Assembly (NCBI GenBank): GCA_002010065.2
Contig: MTMD02000005.1
Location: 1-64,000, forward strand
Reading direction: 5' to 3'
Source of the DNA: Candidatus Pyrohabitans jungbluthii
GTDB lineage: Archaea; Hydrothermarchaeota; Hydrothermarchaeia; Hydrothermarchaeales; BMS3B
DNA length: 64,000 nucleotides
Positions within the stretch are counted from its first letter, which is position 1. Every line of letters starts with the position of its first letter. The notes beneath the pieces are model-generated. The model had not been told where the DNA came from. It did no database searches and saw only the letters and a list, made by a program, of their open reading frames with translations. Of this stretch, positions 1 to 8,143 are shown piece after piece. The translations under genes were made by a program, and so were the position numbers.

Positions 1-65
1 ACAAACCCTTCGATAAGGAAGAGCTGCTCGAACTGGTGGAAAATATGTTAAGAAGAAATGATTAA
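1..65 (+). CDS. C-terminal end of a response-regulator receiver domain (partial)
   Basis: The open frame running in from the left edge ends at a TAA at 63-65 and reads KPFDKEELLELVENMLRRND. The Lys-Pro-Phe followed by an amphipathic helix is the standard end of a CheY-like receiver domain, where the Lys contacts the phosphorylated Asp. Only about 20 residues are visible, so domain architecture and partner kinase cannot be stated. The window also holds a sensor protein and histidine kinase near 59.5-62.7 kb, but nothing here links them. Confidence 0.6.
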   Translation, partial: KPFDKEELLELVENMLRRND

Positions 66-142
66 GAAGTAATTCATACCTGCCTCAGGTTCCACCAGTT
101 TTATATTGAAGTAGCGCCACACTTAAGTAAGGAGGGAGTATT

Positions 143-562
143 ATGGCTAGCGAAGAGTTAAAGGAGATGCTCAACAGGGCAATAGCGAGAGAGATGCAGG
201 TTTCAATTCAGTACATGTGGCAGCACATCGAGGCTAAGGGCATCCTGGGCGAGGCCGCGAGTCCAATACTCAGGCAGATCGCTATCCAGGAGATGCTGCA
301 CGCGGAGCAGATAGCAGAGAGGCTGAGCTATCTTGGAGGAAAGCCAACCACAAAGCCAGGTGAGGTGAAGGTGGGGGACTCACTCAAAGAGATGCTTGAC
401 TTGGACGTCGCCGCCGAGGAGGAGGCAATACAGATGTACAGGGAAATTATAAAGAAAGCCGAAGAGGAGTTTGACGTGGTTACCAGAAAGCTCTTCGAGA
501 ACATACTCATAGAGGAAGAGAAGCATCACGACACCTTCATGAGGATGCGCGAGGGGATGTGA
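143..562 (+). CDS. Ferritin-like / bacterioferritin-type diiron protein
   Basis: This 139-residue four-helix-bundle protein probably stores or oxidises iron. The diiron ligand pattern is visible: Glu17 in AREMQ, Glu50 and His53 in EMLHAE, Glu92/93, and Glu126 with His129 in EEEKHH. The length is a little under usual bacterioferritin, closer to archaeal ferritin-like proteins. A strong Shine-Dalgarno AAGGAGGG precedes the ATG and a TATA-like TTTTATAT lies at about 99-106. It appears to be a single-gene unit. It could equally be a rubrerythrin-type protein without the rubredoxin domain. Confidence 0.8.
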   Translation: MASEELKEMLNRAIAREMQVSIQYMWQHIEAKGILGEAASPILRQIAIQEMLHAEQIAERLSYLGGKPTTKPGEVKVGDSLKEMLDLDVAAEEEAIQMYREIIKKAEEEFDVVTRKLFENILIEEEKHHDTFMRMREGM

Positions 563-655
563 GTCCGAAAGGTACTTAAATGATTTTAATCCAAAACTTT
601 TTCAGAACTCCCTTTGCGGACAGCGGAGGGGGATAGAAAGAGAGGTGAAAATGAG

Positions 656-1126
656 ATGAGTGAAGAAGTTGTGAAAAATGGCGATACGGTGAAGGTCAGC
701 TACACCGGCAAGTTCACAGACGGAGAGGTGTTCGACACCTCTGACCCGAAAGTTGCCAAAGAAAATGGAATTTTCAACCCGTACCGCGAATATTCGCCAC
801 TGGTGTTCATCGTTGGAGCTGGTCAGGTAATCCGGGGCTTTGAAAAGGCTGTGCTGGGAATGAAGGTTGGCGAAGAGAAGACTGTGGAGATTCCTCCTGA
901 AGAAGCCTACGGAGAGGTCAACCCGGATCTGGTGGTTACCCTGCCAATGGAGATGTTCAGGGAAGCCAACATCGAGCCCAAGGTGGGCATTATCCTAGAG
1001 ACAAGCTCAGGCATGTGCCAGGTGAAGGAGGTTCGCGAGGAAGAAGTCGTGGTGGACTTCAATAATCCGATGGCTGGCAAAACGCTGGTCTTCGACATAA
1101 AGGTGGAGGAGATAGTAGCGGACTAG
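656..1126 (+). CDS. FKBP-type peptidyl-prolyl cis-trans isomerase (SlyD-like)
   Basis: A 156-residue cytoplasmic prolyl isomerase and chaperone. The FKBP signature VSYTGKFTDGEVFDTS is near the start, followed by FIVGAGQVIRGFEKAVLGMKVGEEK, which is the active-site strand and loop, then an insert-in-flap region as in archaeal and SlyD FKBPs. An upstream in-frame TTG would add 14 poor residues. The ATG at 656 has a GGTG Shine-Dalgarno 8 bases upstream and begins MSEEVVKNGD, a normal family start. The stop overlaps the convergent RNase Z stop by 4 bases. Confidence 0.92.
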   Translation: MSEEVVKNGDTVKVSYTGKFTDGEVFDTSDPKVAKENGIFNPYREYSPLVFIVGAGQVIRGFEKAVLGMKVGEEKTVEIPPEEAYGEVNPDLVVTLPMEMFREANIEPKVGIILETSSGMCQVKEVREEEVVVDFNNPMAGKTLVFDIKVEEIVAD

Positions 1127-2046
1127 TCCCACCACCCTCGCTCTTTTTTTAGCTTCTGCAGGTCTATGCTTGCGAAATCCTCCGCCACGTAGCTTTCAGG
1201 AAAAACCTTTTTCGCCTGCTCTTCCAGGAGTTTGGCATCCTTATACCTGGGGCTTATATGGGTGAGGTAGAGCATTCTCGCATTCCCACGCTTCGCAAGC
1301 TGCGCCGCCTCAACGCAGGTGGAGTGAAGCCTCTCTTTAGCTTCCTCTTCGAGGGTATGGTCGAAGGTGCTGTCGTGGATGAGCAGCGCATCTCTGCACG
1401 CGCGCTCAACGCTCTTCACCGGGCGGGTATCTCCTGAGTAAACCACCTTAAAGCCCTTCTTCTGCTCCCCCAGCACCTCTTCAGGCAAGACGACCCTGCC
1501 TTTGAATTCAATGCTTTCGCCCCGCTGGAGCTTCTTGTAGAGCGGTCCAGGGGGTATGCCCAGAGCCTCCGCCTTCTCGCGCAGGAACTTCCTGCCCTTC
1601 TTCTCCTCAAATACCAGACCAAACGCTGGCAGGCCATGCTCCACCGGTAAAGCAGAGATTGTATACTTCCTCTCTTCAAGGCTGAAGTCCTCGCCCAACT
1701 CTCCCACCTTAACCTCGTAGTTTAAGTCGAAATAGCCCAGCTTGAGTATCCTTCGGACAAGCTCTTCTATCCCGGGAGGGCCATAGATTTCCAGCGCCTC
1801 GCTTCTGCCGGCGAAGCTGAGGGTCTGGATCAGCCCAGGTAAGCCCAGAAAGTGGTCCCCGTGGAGATGGGTGATGAAAATCTTGGAGATGCGCATGTAG
1901 CTTATCCCGCTCTTAATAAGCTGCCTCTGCACGCCCTCGCCGCAGTCCCACAGGATAACCTCGCCCTCATAGCGCAGAGCTATCGCTGTGTGAGCGCGCT
2001 TCGTAGTGGGAATCGCTGCCGTCGTGCCTAAAAACACTACCTCCAT
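1123..2046 (-). CDS. rnz: Ribonuclease Z
   Basis: tRNA 3'-processing endonuclease of the metallo-beta-lactamase fold, 307 residues. It cuts pre-tRNA after the discriminator base, which fits the window's tRNA genes lacking encoded CCA. The metal-binding motif THLHGDH lies near residues 60-66, a typical MEVVFLGTTAAIPTTKRAHT start is present, and downstream ligands appear in YSGDTRP and LTHISPRY. The length is right for the short RNase Z form. It is followed on the same strand, with 1 base of spacing, by the tRNA methyltransferase gene, so the two tRNA genes likely form an operon. Confidence 0.93.
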   Translation of the reverse strand: MEVVFLGTTAAIPTTKRAHTAIALRYEGEVILWDCGEGVQRQLIKSGISYMRISKIFITHLHGDHFLGLPGLIQTLSFAGRSEALEIYGPPGIEELVRRILKLGYFDLNYEVKVGELGEDFSLEERKYTISALPVEHGLPAFGLVFEEKKGRKFLREKAEALGIPPGPLYKKLQRGESIEFKGRVVLPEEVLGEQKKGFKVVYSGDTRPVKSVERACRDALLIHDSTFDHTLEEEAKERLHSTCVEAAQLAKRGNARMLYLTHISPRYKDAKLLEEQAKKVFPESYVAEDFASIDLQKLKKERGWWD

Positions 2047-2047
2047 A

Positions 2048-3073
2048 TCACTTCCTCAGCACCACTATCTTCCTTACCAGGCTGCGGTGCACCCTCTCAA
2101 AGTGCACCTCCTCTATGCTAAAGCCCGCACTGCTCGCGTAGCCCTCGATATCCAGGTTGCTCGGACCAATCACGCACGCGTACCTTCGTGGGATGAGCAT
2201 GCGGTAAATCGAACTCAACGACTCTTGATAAAGCCTCTCCAGGCTTAAACCTTTTGTGCTGGCGCTTATTCCATACGGCGGGTCGCACGCTATGGCGTGG
2301 AAGTGCTCCGGATAGCGCTCCCACAGCGCTCGCGCATCTCCCTTCGCGAGGTGGTATCGCTCTACCCCATAGTGGCGCAGGTTAACCTCAGCGCCGCGGA
2401 GAAACTCCTCCTCCAGATCAAAACCGTAGACCTCAGCGCCCACAAAGCTTGCTTCGATGAGTATCCCGCCGGTACCGCAGAATGGGTCTGCGAAACGCTC
2501 ACCCTCACGAACCCTAGTTAAGTTAACCACCGCCCTCGCCAAGCGCGGCAGCAGCACGCCGGGGCGGAAGTACGGCCTCAGGTGAGGGCGCCTCTCCTCG
2601 TATGCGCCGCGATCTACGCGCTCCAGAACGCGGGTCAAGTAGAACCTATCAGTGATTATGCCCGCAATCACATTGGCTGGCGCGGAGAGGTTCACCTTTT
2701 TACCCCGCGACGCTATAACTGCGCCTATCTCCCTTTCCAGCTTTTCGGTAGATAGGTGCTCTGCATGGTGCCTGACCCTGTGCACCCGCACGGCGAAGCT
2801 CCCCTCAAAGGCATAGTCCACGCTTCTCGCGTTGGAAAGCACCTCTCCCGCGTCGGCTTTGCAGGAGAAGTAAAGCTCCCCGAAGAAGTGGGCCATCGCC
2901 ACGCGCTTTGCAGCCTGAGCTATCGCCCCAGCTGGGAAATCACCCTCGAGCACCAGAACCTGCTCAGCCTGCTCCACAACCTCAAACCTCAAGCCGAGGG
3001 CTTCAAAAGCTGCAAGCACCTCGCTCCGAGGCAGCGTCGGGTGCTCACCTGAAAGAAAAACCAGAAGCTTCAT
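2048..3073 (-). CDS. tRNA (guanine-N2)-methyltransferase, Trm-G10 type
   Basis: 341 residues. The N-terminal half (about 1-150) is a THUMP-like RNA-binding region. The C-terminal half is a Rossmann methyltransferase with the SAM motif DPFCGTGGILIEA and the catalytic motif DPPYG typical of N2-guanine/adenine amino methylation. This arrangement is the archaeal enzyme that mono- and dimethylates G10 in tRNA. Placement between PRPP synthetase and RNase Z on the same strand supports a tRNA role. A Trm11/Trm14-like specificity cannot be excluded by eye. Confidence 0.85.
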   Translation of the reverse strand: MKLLVFLSGEHPTLPRSEVLAAFEALGLRFEVVEQAEQVLVLEGDFPAGAIAQAAKRVAMAHFFGELYFSCKADAGEVLSNARSVDYAFEGSFAVRVHRVRHHAEHLSTEKLEREIGAVIASRGKKVNLSAPANVIAGIITDRFYLTRVLERVDRGAYEERRPHLRPYFRPGVLLPRLARAVVNLTRVREGERFADPFCGTGGILIEASFVGAEVYGFDLEEEFLRGAEVNLRHYGVERYHLAKGDARALWERYPEHFHAIACDPPYGISASTKGLSLERLYQESLSSIYRMLIPRRYACVIGPSNLDIEGYASSAGFSIEEVHFERVHRSLVRKIVVLRK

Positions 3074-3080
3074 ATCGCCG

Positions 3081-3944
3081 CTACCTGAGCGCCTCCGCTA
3101 TGCGCGACGCCACTGAAATAAAACTTATCTGTGAGGGTATTGTATTGGTGCCCACCACCTCTTTTGCTCCTGCTGCGAATAGCCTCGCAATGGCGCTCCC
3201 AGTAGCCACAGCATGAACGCAGCCCACGTAGATGTTCGCTGCCCCCTGCGCTTTCAGCATCTTTATCGCTTCCACCATTGAGCCGCCCGAGTCTATTATA
3301 TCGTCCACAATTATTGCATTCATCCCCTGAACATTCAGATTCTTGGGCTTCACCACCACCTCTCCCGGACCGAGGCGGGTTTTCTCAAGGTAATCGTGCT
3401 CGCATCCCAGGCGTGCTGCAACTTTCTCAGCCATGGCAAGGGCGCCCTTGTCCGGGCTTATAACAACGCAGTCGTCTATCCCGCGACGGCGGAAGTACTC
3501 CCCCAGGTCAGGCGAGGCGTCTATCTCATTAGCTTCTATGGTAAAGTAGTCCAATATTGCGCTCTTGTGCAGGTTTATACCTATGAACCTGTCGGCATGC
3601 ATAGAGATGTGCTTCGCAAGTACGCGAGAGGTTACAGCCTCACCTTGAGTGAAACTCCTGTCCTGCCTCGCATAGGCGAAGTATGGTACCACCGCCGTTA
3701 TCCTTGCAGCGCCCTCCTCGCGCAGGGTTTCCAGCAGGGCGAGGAGTTCAAATATGTTTCTGTTCTGCGGGCGAGGTGTTGACTGTACCACCACACACTC
3801 TTCGTTAGCGACCTCGCTCTCTATGCGCAGGTACAGCTCGCCGTCAGGAAAAACCTTGCAGGTTATGCTCGCCAGCTCGGCATCAAGCTCACTCGCCACC
3901 TCCTTTGCCAGAACCTGGGAAGCTGTGCCTGGGATAACAATCAC
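3081..3944 (-). CDS. prs: Ribose-phosphate pyrophosphokinase (PRPP synthetase)
   Basis: Makes PRPP from ribose-5-phosphate and ATP for nucleotide, His and Trp synthesis. Visible motifs are SADL-region residues, FPDGELYLRI, the ATP loop around SRVLAKHI, and the PRPP-binding loop IIVDDIIDSGGSM. I choose the GTG at 3942-3944, giving (M)IVIPGTASQ, because an AAGGAGGAT Shine-Dalgarno sits at 3951-3959 and this is the usual start of archaeal homologues. An ATG 12 codons upstream lacks such a site. A TATA-like TTTATAT at about 3982-3988 lies in the gap to the divergent gene. Confidence 0.93.
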   Translation of the reverse strand: MIVIPGTASQVLAKEVASELDAELASITCKVFPDGELYLRIESEVANEECVVVQSTPRPQNRNIFELLALLETLREEGAARITAVVPYFAYARQDRSFTQGEAVTSRVLAKHISMHADRFIGINLHKSAILDYFTIEANEIDASPDLGEYFRRRGIDDCVVISPDKGALAMAEKVAARLGCEHDYLEKTRLGPGEVVVKPKNLNVQGMNAIIVDDIIDSGGSMVEAIKMLKAQGAANIYVGCVHAVATGSAIARLFAAGAKEVVGTNTIPSQISFISVASRIAEALR

Positions 3945-4012
3945 ACTACCATCCTCCTTCAGATATTTACCCGCGGGCAATATTTATATCTTAATGGAAT
4001 AAAAGGCATGCG

Positions 4013-4909
4013 ATGGCTTGGGATGTGATTATCGTCGGTGCAGGTGTCGCTGGGCTAAGTGCAGCGATGCAGGCTTCTCGCCTGGGATTAAGCTGCTTAG
4101 TGCTTGAGAAGCTCGTACCAGGCGGAGGCGCATGTCTGACAAAGCAGGTGGAGAACTATCCCGGATATGAGAGCATTGACGGCTGGACACTTACTAGGAA
4201 ATTTGAGGCTCAGGCTCTGGAAGCAGGGGCAGAGATACGGGATAGCGAGGAGGTTTTGAGGGTTCTCCCCGCTGAAGGAGAGGTTCGCATTGCCACCGCC
4301 AAGGAGGAGCAAACCGCGAGGGCTGTGATCATCGCTTCTGGCACAAGAGAGAAGATGCTCAATGTACGGGGGGAAAAACGCCTCCGCGGCATGGGTGTGC
4401 ACTATTGCGCCCCGTGCGCCGGCTATTCCTATAAAAATAAGCGCGTAGCCGTGGTGGGCAACAACGACCACGCTGTGGCGAATGCACTCTTCCTTGCGGA
4501 GATTGCATCTGAGGTTACGATTATCTTCGAGGAGGAGAGGCTGAGAGCTGAGAAGCCACTGCTTGAGAAGCTCGAAGAAGTGCAAAACGTGGCTTTGCTT
4601 CCCAATGCGAGGGTGACTGCCTTCTCAGGTGAGGAGAGGCTGGAGGAGGTCTCGCTGAGCGTCGCGGGTGAACCGCGCACAATCGCGCCAGACGGGGTTT
4701 TTATATACACTGGAAGGGTGCCCAACTCAGAGATTGTGGATGTGGAGAAGGATGCCGAGGGATACATTCTCGTTGACTGCGACATGCGAACCTCAGCTAA
4801 AGGAATCTTCGCATGCGGTGGTGTGGTGCGCAGGAATGCGAGAATAGCAAGCAGCGCCGGCGACGGCATGGTGGCGGCGCTCTCCGCGGCGGAGTATTTG
4901 GGAGTGTAG
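4013..4909 (+). CDS. Thioredoxin-reductase-like FAD/NAD(P) oxidoreductase, divergent
   Basis: 298 residues, with a FAD-binding GAGVAGLSAA at the start and a redox pair CAPC in HYCAPCAG, placed as the CxxC of thioredoxin reductase. Two sites depart from the family: the NAD(P) loop reads VVGNNDHAVANA instead of a GGGxSA type, and the second FAD motif reads GIFACGGV instead of the usual G-[VI]-F-A-[AC]-G-D-V, so the Asp that contacts FAD is lost. It may use another electron donor, as in ferredoxin- or F420-linked members. The PIN gene follows 6 bases downstream, probably cotranscribed. Confidence 0.8.
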   Translation: MAWDVIIVGAGVAGLSAAMQASRLGLSCLVLEKLVPGGGACLTKQVENYPGYESIDGWTLTRKFEAQALEAGAEIRDSEEVLRVLPAEGEVRIATAKEEQTARAVIIASGTREKMLNVRGEKRLRGMGVHYCAPCAGYSYKNKRVAVVGNNDHAVANALFLAEIASEVTIIFEEERLRAEKPLLEKLEEVQNVALLPNARVTAFSGEERLEEVSLSVAGEPRTIAPDGVFIYTGRVPNSEIVDVEKDAEGYILVDCDMRTSAKGIFACGGVVRRNARIASSAGDGMVAALSAAEYLGV

Positions 4910-4914
4910 CGAAT

Positions 4915-5334
4915 ATGAAACTTTACATCGACGCTGATGTGTGGCTGAACTTCTGGCAGGATGAAATGATTGGGCTGATACCAGCCGCTCATTACACAGA
5001 GCTGCTTCTTGAAAAGGCGATCGATGAGGGATGGGTGATAGTGGTTTCCGATGCTGTCAAAAAGGAAGTATATAAAAAGAAGGTGACTCCAGAAGACTTT
5101 GAAAGATTGGTTGGCAAACTTAAAAAAGCAGGATTGATTGAAGAAGTCGAAACCACGCAGGAAGATGTAAACCTAGCATATAAAATATTCTCTGAAAGAT
5201 ATTTGCACCGCTCAGATGCCCTCCACACCGCGCTTGCCATAAAGTCAAAAGCGACTATAGTGACGAGAAATATAGAAGATTTTAAAAAAGTTTCTGACAT
5301 GGTTGATGTGAGAAAGCCAGAGGACTTAATCTGA
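4915..5334 (+). CDS. PIN-domain ribonuclease (VapC-like)
   Basis: 139 residues starting MKLYIDADVWLNF, with an Asp pair at strand 1, an acidic residue in the middle (Glu in KKEVYKK), and a C-terminal RSDALHTALAIKSKATIVTRNIEDFKK that carries the conserved Asp and the TRN-x-x-D-F motif. These are the catalytic acids of PIN nucleases. Most archaeal relatives are toxins with a small antitoxin directly upstream. Here the upstream gene is the oxidoreductase, and the only small partner is convergent (5326-5550, overlapping 9 bases), so toxin function is inferred only. Confidence 0.85.
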   Translation: MKLYIDADVWLNFWQDEMIGLIPAAHYTELLLEKAIDEGWVIVVSDAVKKEVYKKKVTPEDFERLVGKLKKAGLIEEVETTQEDVNLAYKIFSERYLHRSDALHTALAIKSKATIVTRNIEDFKKVSDMVDVRKPEDLI

Positions 5335-5550
5335 TAAACCAGGCCACTTGAGACCCTTTTCTCTCAGAAGTTCGTTAAGCGCCTCCTCCTTCTCCTCATA
5401 TGTTAATGGACCCGGATCAGCTTTACCTTTCATGGAACCTCTCTGCAGTCTTATATCAATCTTGAGAATCTCTTTTTGAAATTCCTCATCCTTTGTTTCC
5501 TTCTCAAGTCTGTCGAGTTCTGCACGAAGTTTCTCAGCTACAGCGGACAT
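5326..5550 (-). CDS. Small charged protein convergent with the PIN gene
   Basis: 74 residues, very rich in Glu, Lys, Leu and Arg: MSAVAEKLRAELDRLEKET starts a helix, and the middle LQRGSMKGKADPGPLTYEEK looks disordered. I do not recognise the family. A possible Shine-Dalgarno AAAGGATAGG lies upstream of the ATG and a TATA-like stretch near 5590. The 9-base 3' overlap with a PIN nuclease gene makes an antitoxin role possible, though antitoxins are normally on the same strand as the toxin and upstream of it. Confidence 0.6.
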   Translation of the reverse strand: MSAVAEKLRAELDRLEKETKDEEFQKEILKIDIRLQRGSMKGKADPGPLTYEEKEEALNELLREKGLKWPGLSD

Positions 5551-5629
5551 GTTATCATCCTATCCTTTCCCAATCTCATCGGCAAGCAATGTTATATCAA
5601 AATACTCAAAAAGGGATGCTAAGGAACTT

Positions 5630-6820
5630 TCACACCACGCCCTCACGCTTTGCCACTGCCTCGACGTCCTTATCGCCCCTGCCTGAGAGGTTTATCACCA
5701 CCACGTCGCCCTTATCGAATTTATCAGCGTTCTTAAGAAGCCATGCCACGGCGTGGGCGCTTTCAAGCGCTGGTATTATGCCCTCCTTCTCGCTGAGATA
5801 GTGGAACGCCTCAAGCGCTTCGTCGTCTGTGGCGTAGTAGTACTTCGCCCGCTTTATCTCACGGAGCAAAGCGTGCTCAGGACCCACAGCAGGGTAATCT
5901 AAACCCGCGCTTATGCTGTGCGTCGTGGCAATCTGCCCGTACTCGTCCTGAAGCACGTAGGTGTAGGTGCCGTGGAGCACGCCTTCTCTGCCTGCGGCAA
6001 AGCGCGCCGCGTGCCTGCCTGTTTCTATACCCTCGCCTCCAGCTTCGACGCCTATAAGCTCAACCTCGGTATCGTCTAGGAAGGGGTAGAAGATACCCAT
6101 GGCGTTACTACCGCCGCCCACGCAGGCGATTATTGCGCTGGGCAGCCTGCCCTCATGCTTCAGTATCTGCCTCTTAGTTTCTCTACCTATGACGCTCTGG
6201 AAGTCGCGGATCATCATTGGATACGGGTGCGGACCCAACACAGAGCCCAGAAGGTAGTGGGTGGTCGTGACGTTGGTTAGCCAGTCGCGCAGCGCCTCAT
6301 TTATCGCATCCTTTAGCGTCCTGGAGCCGCTGGAAACGGGGTGCACCTCCGCTCCAAGAAGGCGCATCCTGAAGACATTCATCTTCTGCCTTTCCATATC
6401 CTCTGTGCCCATGTATATCTCACATTTAAGGCCAAGCACTGCCGCCGCCGTTGCTGTGGCGACGCCATGCTGCCCTGCGCCCGTCTCAGCTATGATCCTG
6501 CGCTTACCCATTCGCTTTGCCAGGAGCGCCTGCCCAAGGGTGTTGTTTATCTTGTGCGCTCCCGTATGCGCTAAATCCTCGCGCTTCAGGTAAACCTTAA
6601 AGCCGAGCTCAGCGCTCATATTGGCGCAGTAGGTGAGCGGCGTCGGTCTGCCCACGTACTCGCGCAGGTAGTAATCCAGCTCCCTTTTGAATTCCCTATC
6701 ATTGCGGAACTTCCTGTACGCCTCGTCCAGCTCTTCCACGGCTGGCATTAAAACCTCTGGTATGTACCTCCCGCCGTACCTGCCGAACCTGCCTCTCCGC
6801 GTAGGGTATCTCATCTTCAC
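5630..6820 (-). CDS. trpB: Tryptophan synthase beta chain
   Basis: Condenses indole with serine using PLP. 396 residues, normal length. The PLP lysine is in HTGAHKINN, the phosphate-binding loop is [10 protein letters not shown], and the ends RYGGRYIPE and NLSGRGDKD are diagnostic of the TrpB1 type that pairs with TrpA. trpA lies on the same strand but about 8.4 kb away (15255-16055) with unrelated genes between, so the usual trpBA coupling is lost here. Confidence 0.96.
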   Translation of the reverse strand: MKMRYPTRRGRFGRYGGRYIPEVLMPAVEELDEAYRKFRNDREFKRELDYYLREYVGRPTPLTYCANMSAELGFKVYLKREDLAHTGAHKINNTLGQALLAKRMGKRRIIAETGAGQHGVATATAAAVLGLKCEIYMGTEDMERQKMNVFRMRLLGAEVHPVSSGSRTLKDAINEALRDWLTNVTTTHYLLGSVLGPHPYPMMIRDFQSVIGRETKRQILKHEGRLPSAIIACVGGGSNAMGIFYPFLDDTEVELIGVEAGGEGIETGRHAARFAAGREGVLHGTYTYVLQDEYGQIATTHSISAGLDYPAVGPEHALLREIKRAKYYYATDDEALEAFHYLSEKEGIIPALESAHAVAWLLKNADKFDKGDVVVINLSGRGDKDVEAVAKREGVV

Positions 6821-6879
6821 TCCTCAAGTGAGTATGGAGTCATAGAATATAAATCTGTTTCCAAGAAACAGGAAAAAGA

Positions 6880-6952
6880 TGGACCCGCCGGGATTTGAAC
6901 CCGGGGCCTCTGCATTGCGAATGCAGCGCTCTTCCTGCTGAGCTACGGGCCC
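6880..6952 (-). tRNA. tRNA-Ala (anticodon CGC)
   Basis: The reverse strand folds as a 73-base tRNA without intron: acceptor GGGCCCG pairs with CGGGTCC, the D arm is GCTC/GAGC, the anticodon arm is CTGCA-TTCGCAA-TGCAG with anticodon CGC, and the T arm contains GGTTCAAATCC. G3-U70, the alanyl-tRNA synthetase identity pair, is present, and the discriminator is A. CCA is not encoded. Confidence 0.95.
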
Positions 6953-7035
6953 ATACAAACAGCTCTAATTCAATGCTTTGATTAACAAAGGACAGGATTT
7001 TAAAGTTTGCCAAGGGTAGCTTAAAAGGTTGTGCT

Positions 7036-7236
7036 ATGAAGGTGAAGGTTATCATCGGAAAAGAAGAGAGGGAGGTGGAGGTTAGTCCCGGCGCTACCGC
7101 TGCAGAGGTTCTTAAAGCGCTGGGCATTAACCGGGAGGAGGTTATAATAAAGCTCAGGGACGAGATAATCACAGAAGATGAAACCCTCGCCGAGGGCAGT
7201 GTAATAGAGGTTATAAGGGTGATTTCGGGTGGCTAA
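7036..7236 (+). CDS. Ubiquitin-like sulfur carrier (MoaD/ThiS/TtuB family)
   Basis: 66 residues with the beta-grasp pattern and the C-terminal Gly-Gly (VIRVISGG) that is adenylated and thiocarboxylated. It overlaps the start of the tRNA 2-thiolation gene by 8 bases, which strongly suggests it delivers sulfur for s2U or m5s2U in tRNA, as TtuB does for TtuA. A TATA-like TTTTAAAG at about 7003-7010 sits 26-33 bases before the ATG and there is no clear Shine-Dalgarno, so the transcript may be leaderless. Confidence 0.88.
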   Translation: MKVKVIIGKEEREVEVSPGATAAEVLKALGINREEVIIKLRDEIITEDETLAEGSVIEVIRVISGG

Positions 7237-8143
7237 TATAACCTGCTCTCTGTGCGATGAGCGCGCGTGCTACCTGCGACGGTATAGCGGTCAGCGCTTT
7301 TGCAGGCGGCACTTCATCGAGTACTTTGAGAAGAAGGTGAAGCAAACCATGCTCCGCTACCGCATGCTCGAGCGGGGCGAACGAATAGGCGTGGCTGTGT
7401 CCGGGGGTAAGGACAGCCTGTCAACGCTAAACATTCTCAGCAAGCTCGCTGAGAAGCTCGACCTGGATCTTCATGCGATACTGATCGACGAAGGTATCGC
7501 TAACTACAGAGCCGCAACGATAAAGCAGGCGAAGCGCTTCTGCGAGGAGCTTGGCGTACCTCTAACAACGCTCTCATTCAAGGAGCGGTTTGGCACAGCC
7601 CTCGACGAGGCGGTTAAGCTGAGCCAGCGCAATGCATGCACCTTCTGTGGTGTCTTCAGGCGGAAGCTTCTGAACGACGCCGCGAGAGAGCTGGGCTGCG
7701 ACAAGCTTGCCACGGGGCACAACCTGGATGACGAGGTTCAGGCGATAGTTATGAACTACCTTCGCGGTGACCTGGAGCGCCTCGTTCGTCTTGGTATAGA
7801 CGCGGGCAGCGAGCAGCTTGTGCCGCGGATAAAACCCCTCATGGAAATGCCTGAAAAGGAGGTGGCGCTTTACGCCCTGCTCAGCGGCATTCCCGCGAGC
7901 TTTGAGGAGTGCCCCTACGCCCAGGACTCCTTCAGGACAGAAGTGAGGGCGATGATAAACCGCCTTGAGGAGAGCAACCCGGGGATAAAGTTCTCCATTT
8001 TGCGGGGCTATCAGAAGCTCTTGCCTTATCTGAAAAGCTACCAGGCAAAAGCCCTGCGAAGCTGTGCAACCTGCGGGGCACCCAGCTCAGGGGAGCGCTG
8101 CAAGGCGTGCATGCTACTTGAGGAGCTCACCCCATCAGCATAA
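7229..8143 (+). CDS. tRNA 2-thiolation enzyme, TtuA/Ncs6 family
   Basis: 304 residues, GTG start. An N-terminal zinc ribbon (CSLCDERACYLRR..CRRH), the PP-loop SGGKDS near residue 59, catalytic cysteines in ACTFCGVFRR and ECPYAQ, and a C-terminal second zinc finger (CATCGAPSSGERCKAC) match archaeal TtuA. The enzyme adenylates tRNA uridine and inserts sulfur, using an iron-sulfur cluster in characterised members. It is translationally coupled to the sulfur carrier upstream. Confidence 0.92.
   Translation: MANITCSLCDERACYLRRYSGQRFCRRHFIEYFEKKVKQTMLRYRMLERGERIGVAVSGGKDSLSTLNILSKLAEKLDLDLHAILIDEGIANYRAATIKQAKRFCEELGVPLTTLSFKERFGTALDEAVKLSQRNACTFCGVFRRKLLNDAARELGCDKLATGHNLDDEVQAIVMNYLRGDLERLVRLGIDAGSEQLVPRIKPLMEMPEKEVALYALLSGIPASFEECPYAQDSFRTEVRAMINRLEESNPGIKFSILRGYQKLLPYLKSYQAKALRSCATCGAPSSGERCKACMLLEELTPSA

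Noticed and set aside
614-655. N-terminal extension of the FKBP from a TTG
   Set aside because: No Shine-Dalgarno, non-family sequence, while the ATG at 656 has both a site and a normal family start.
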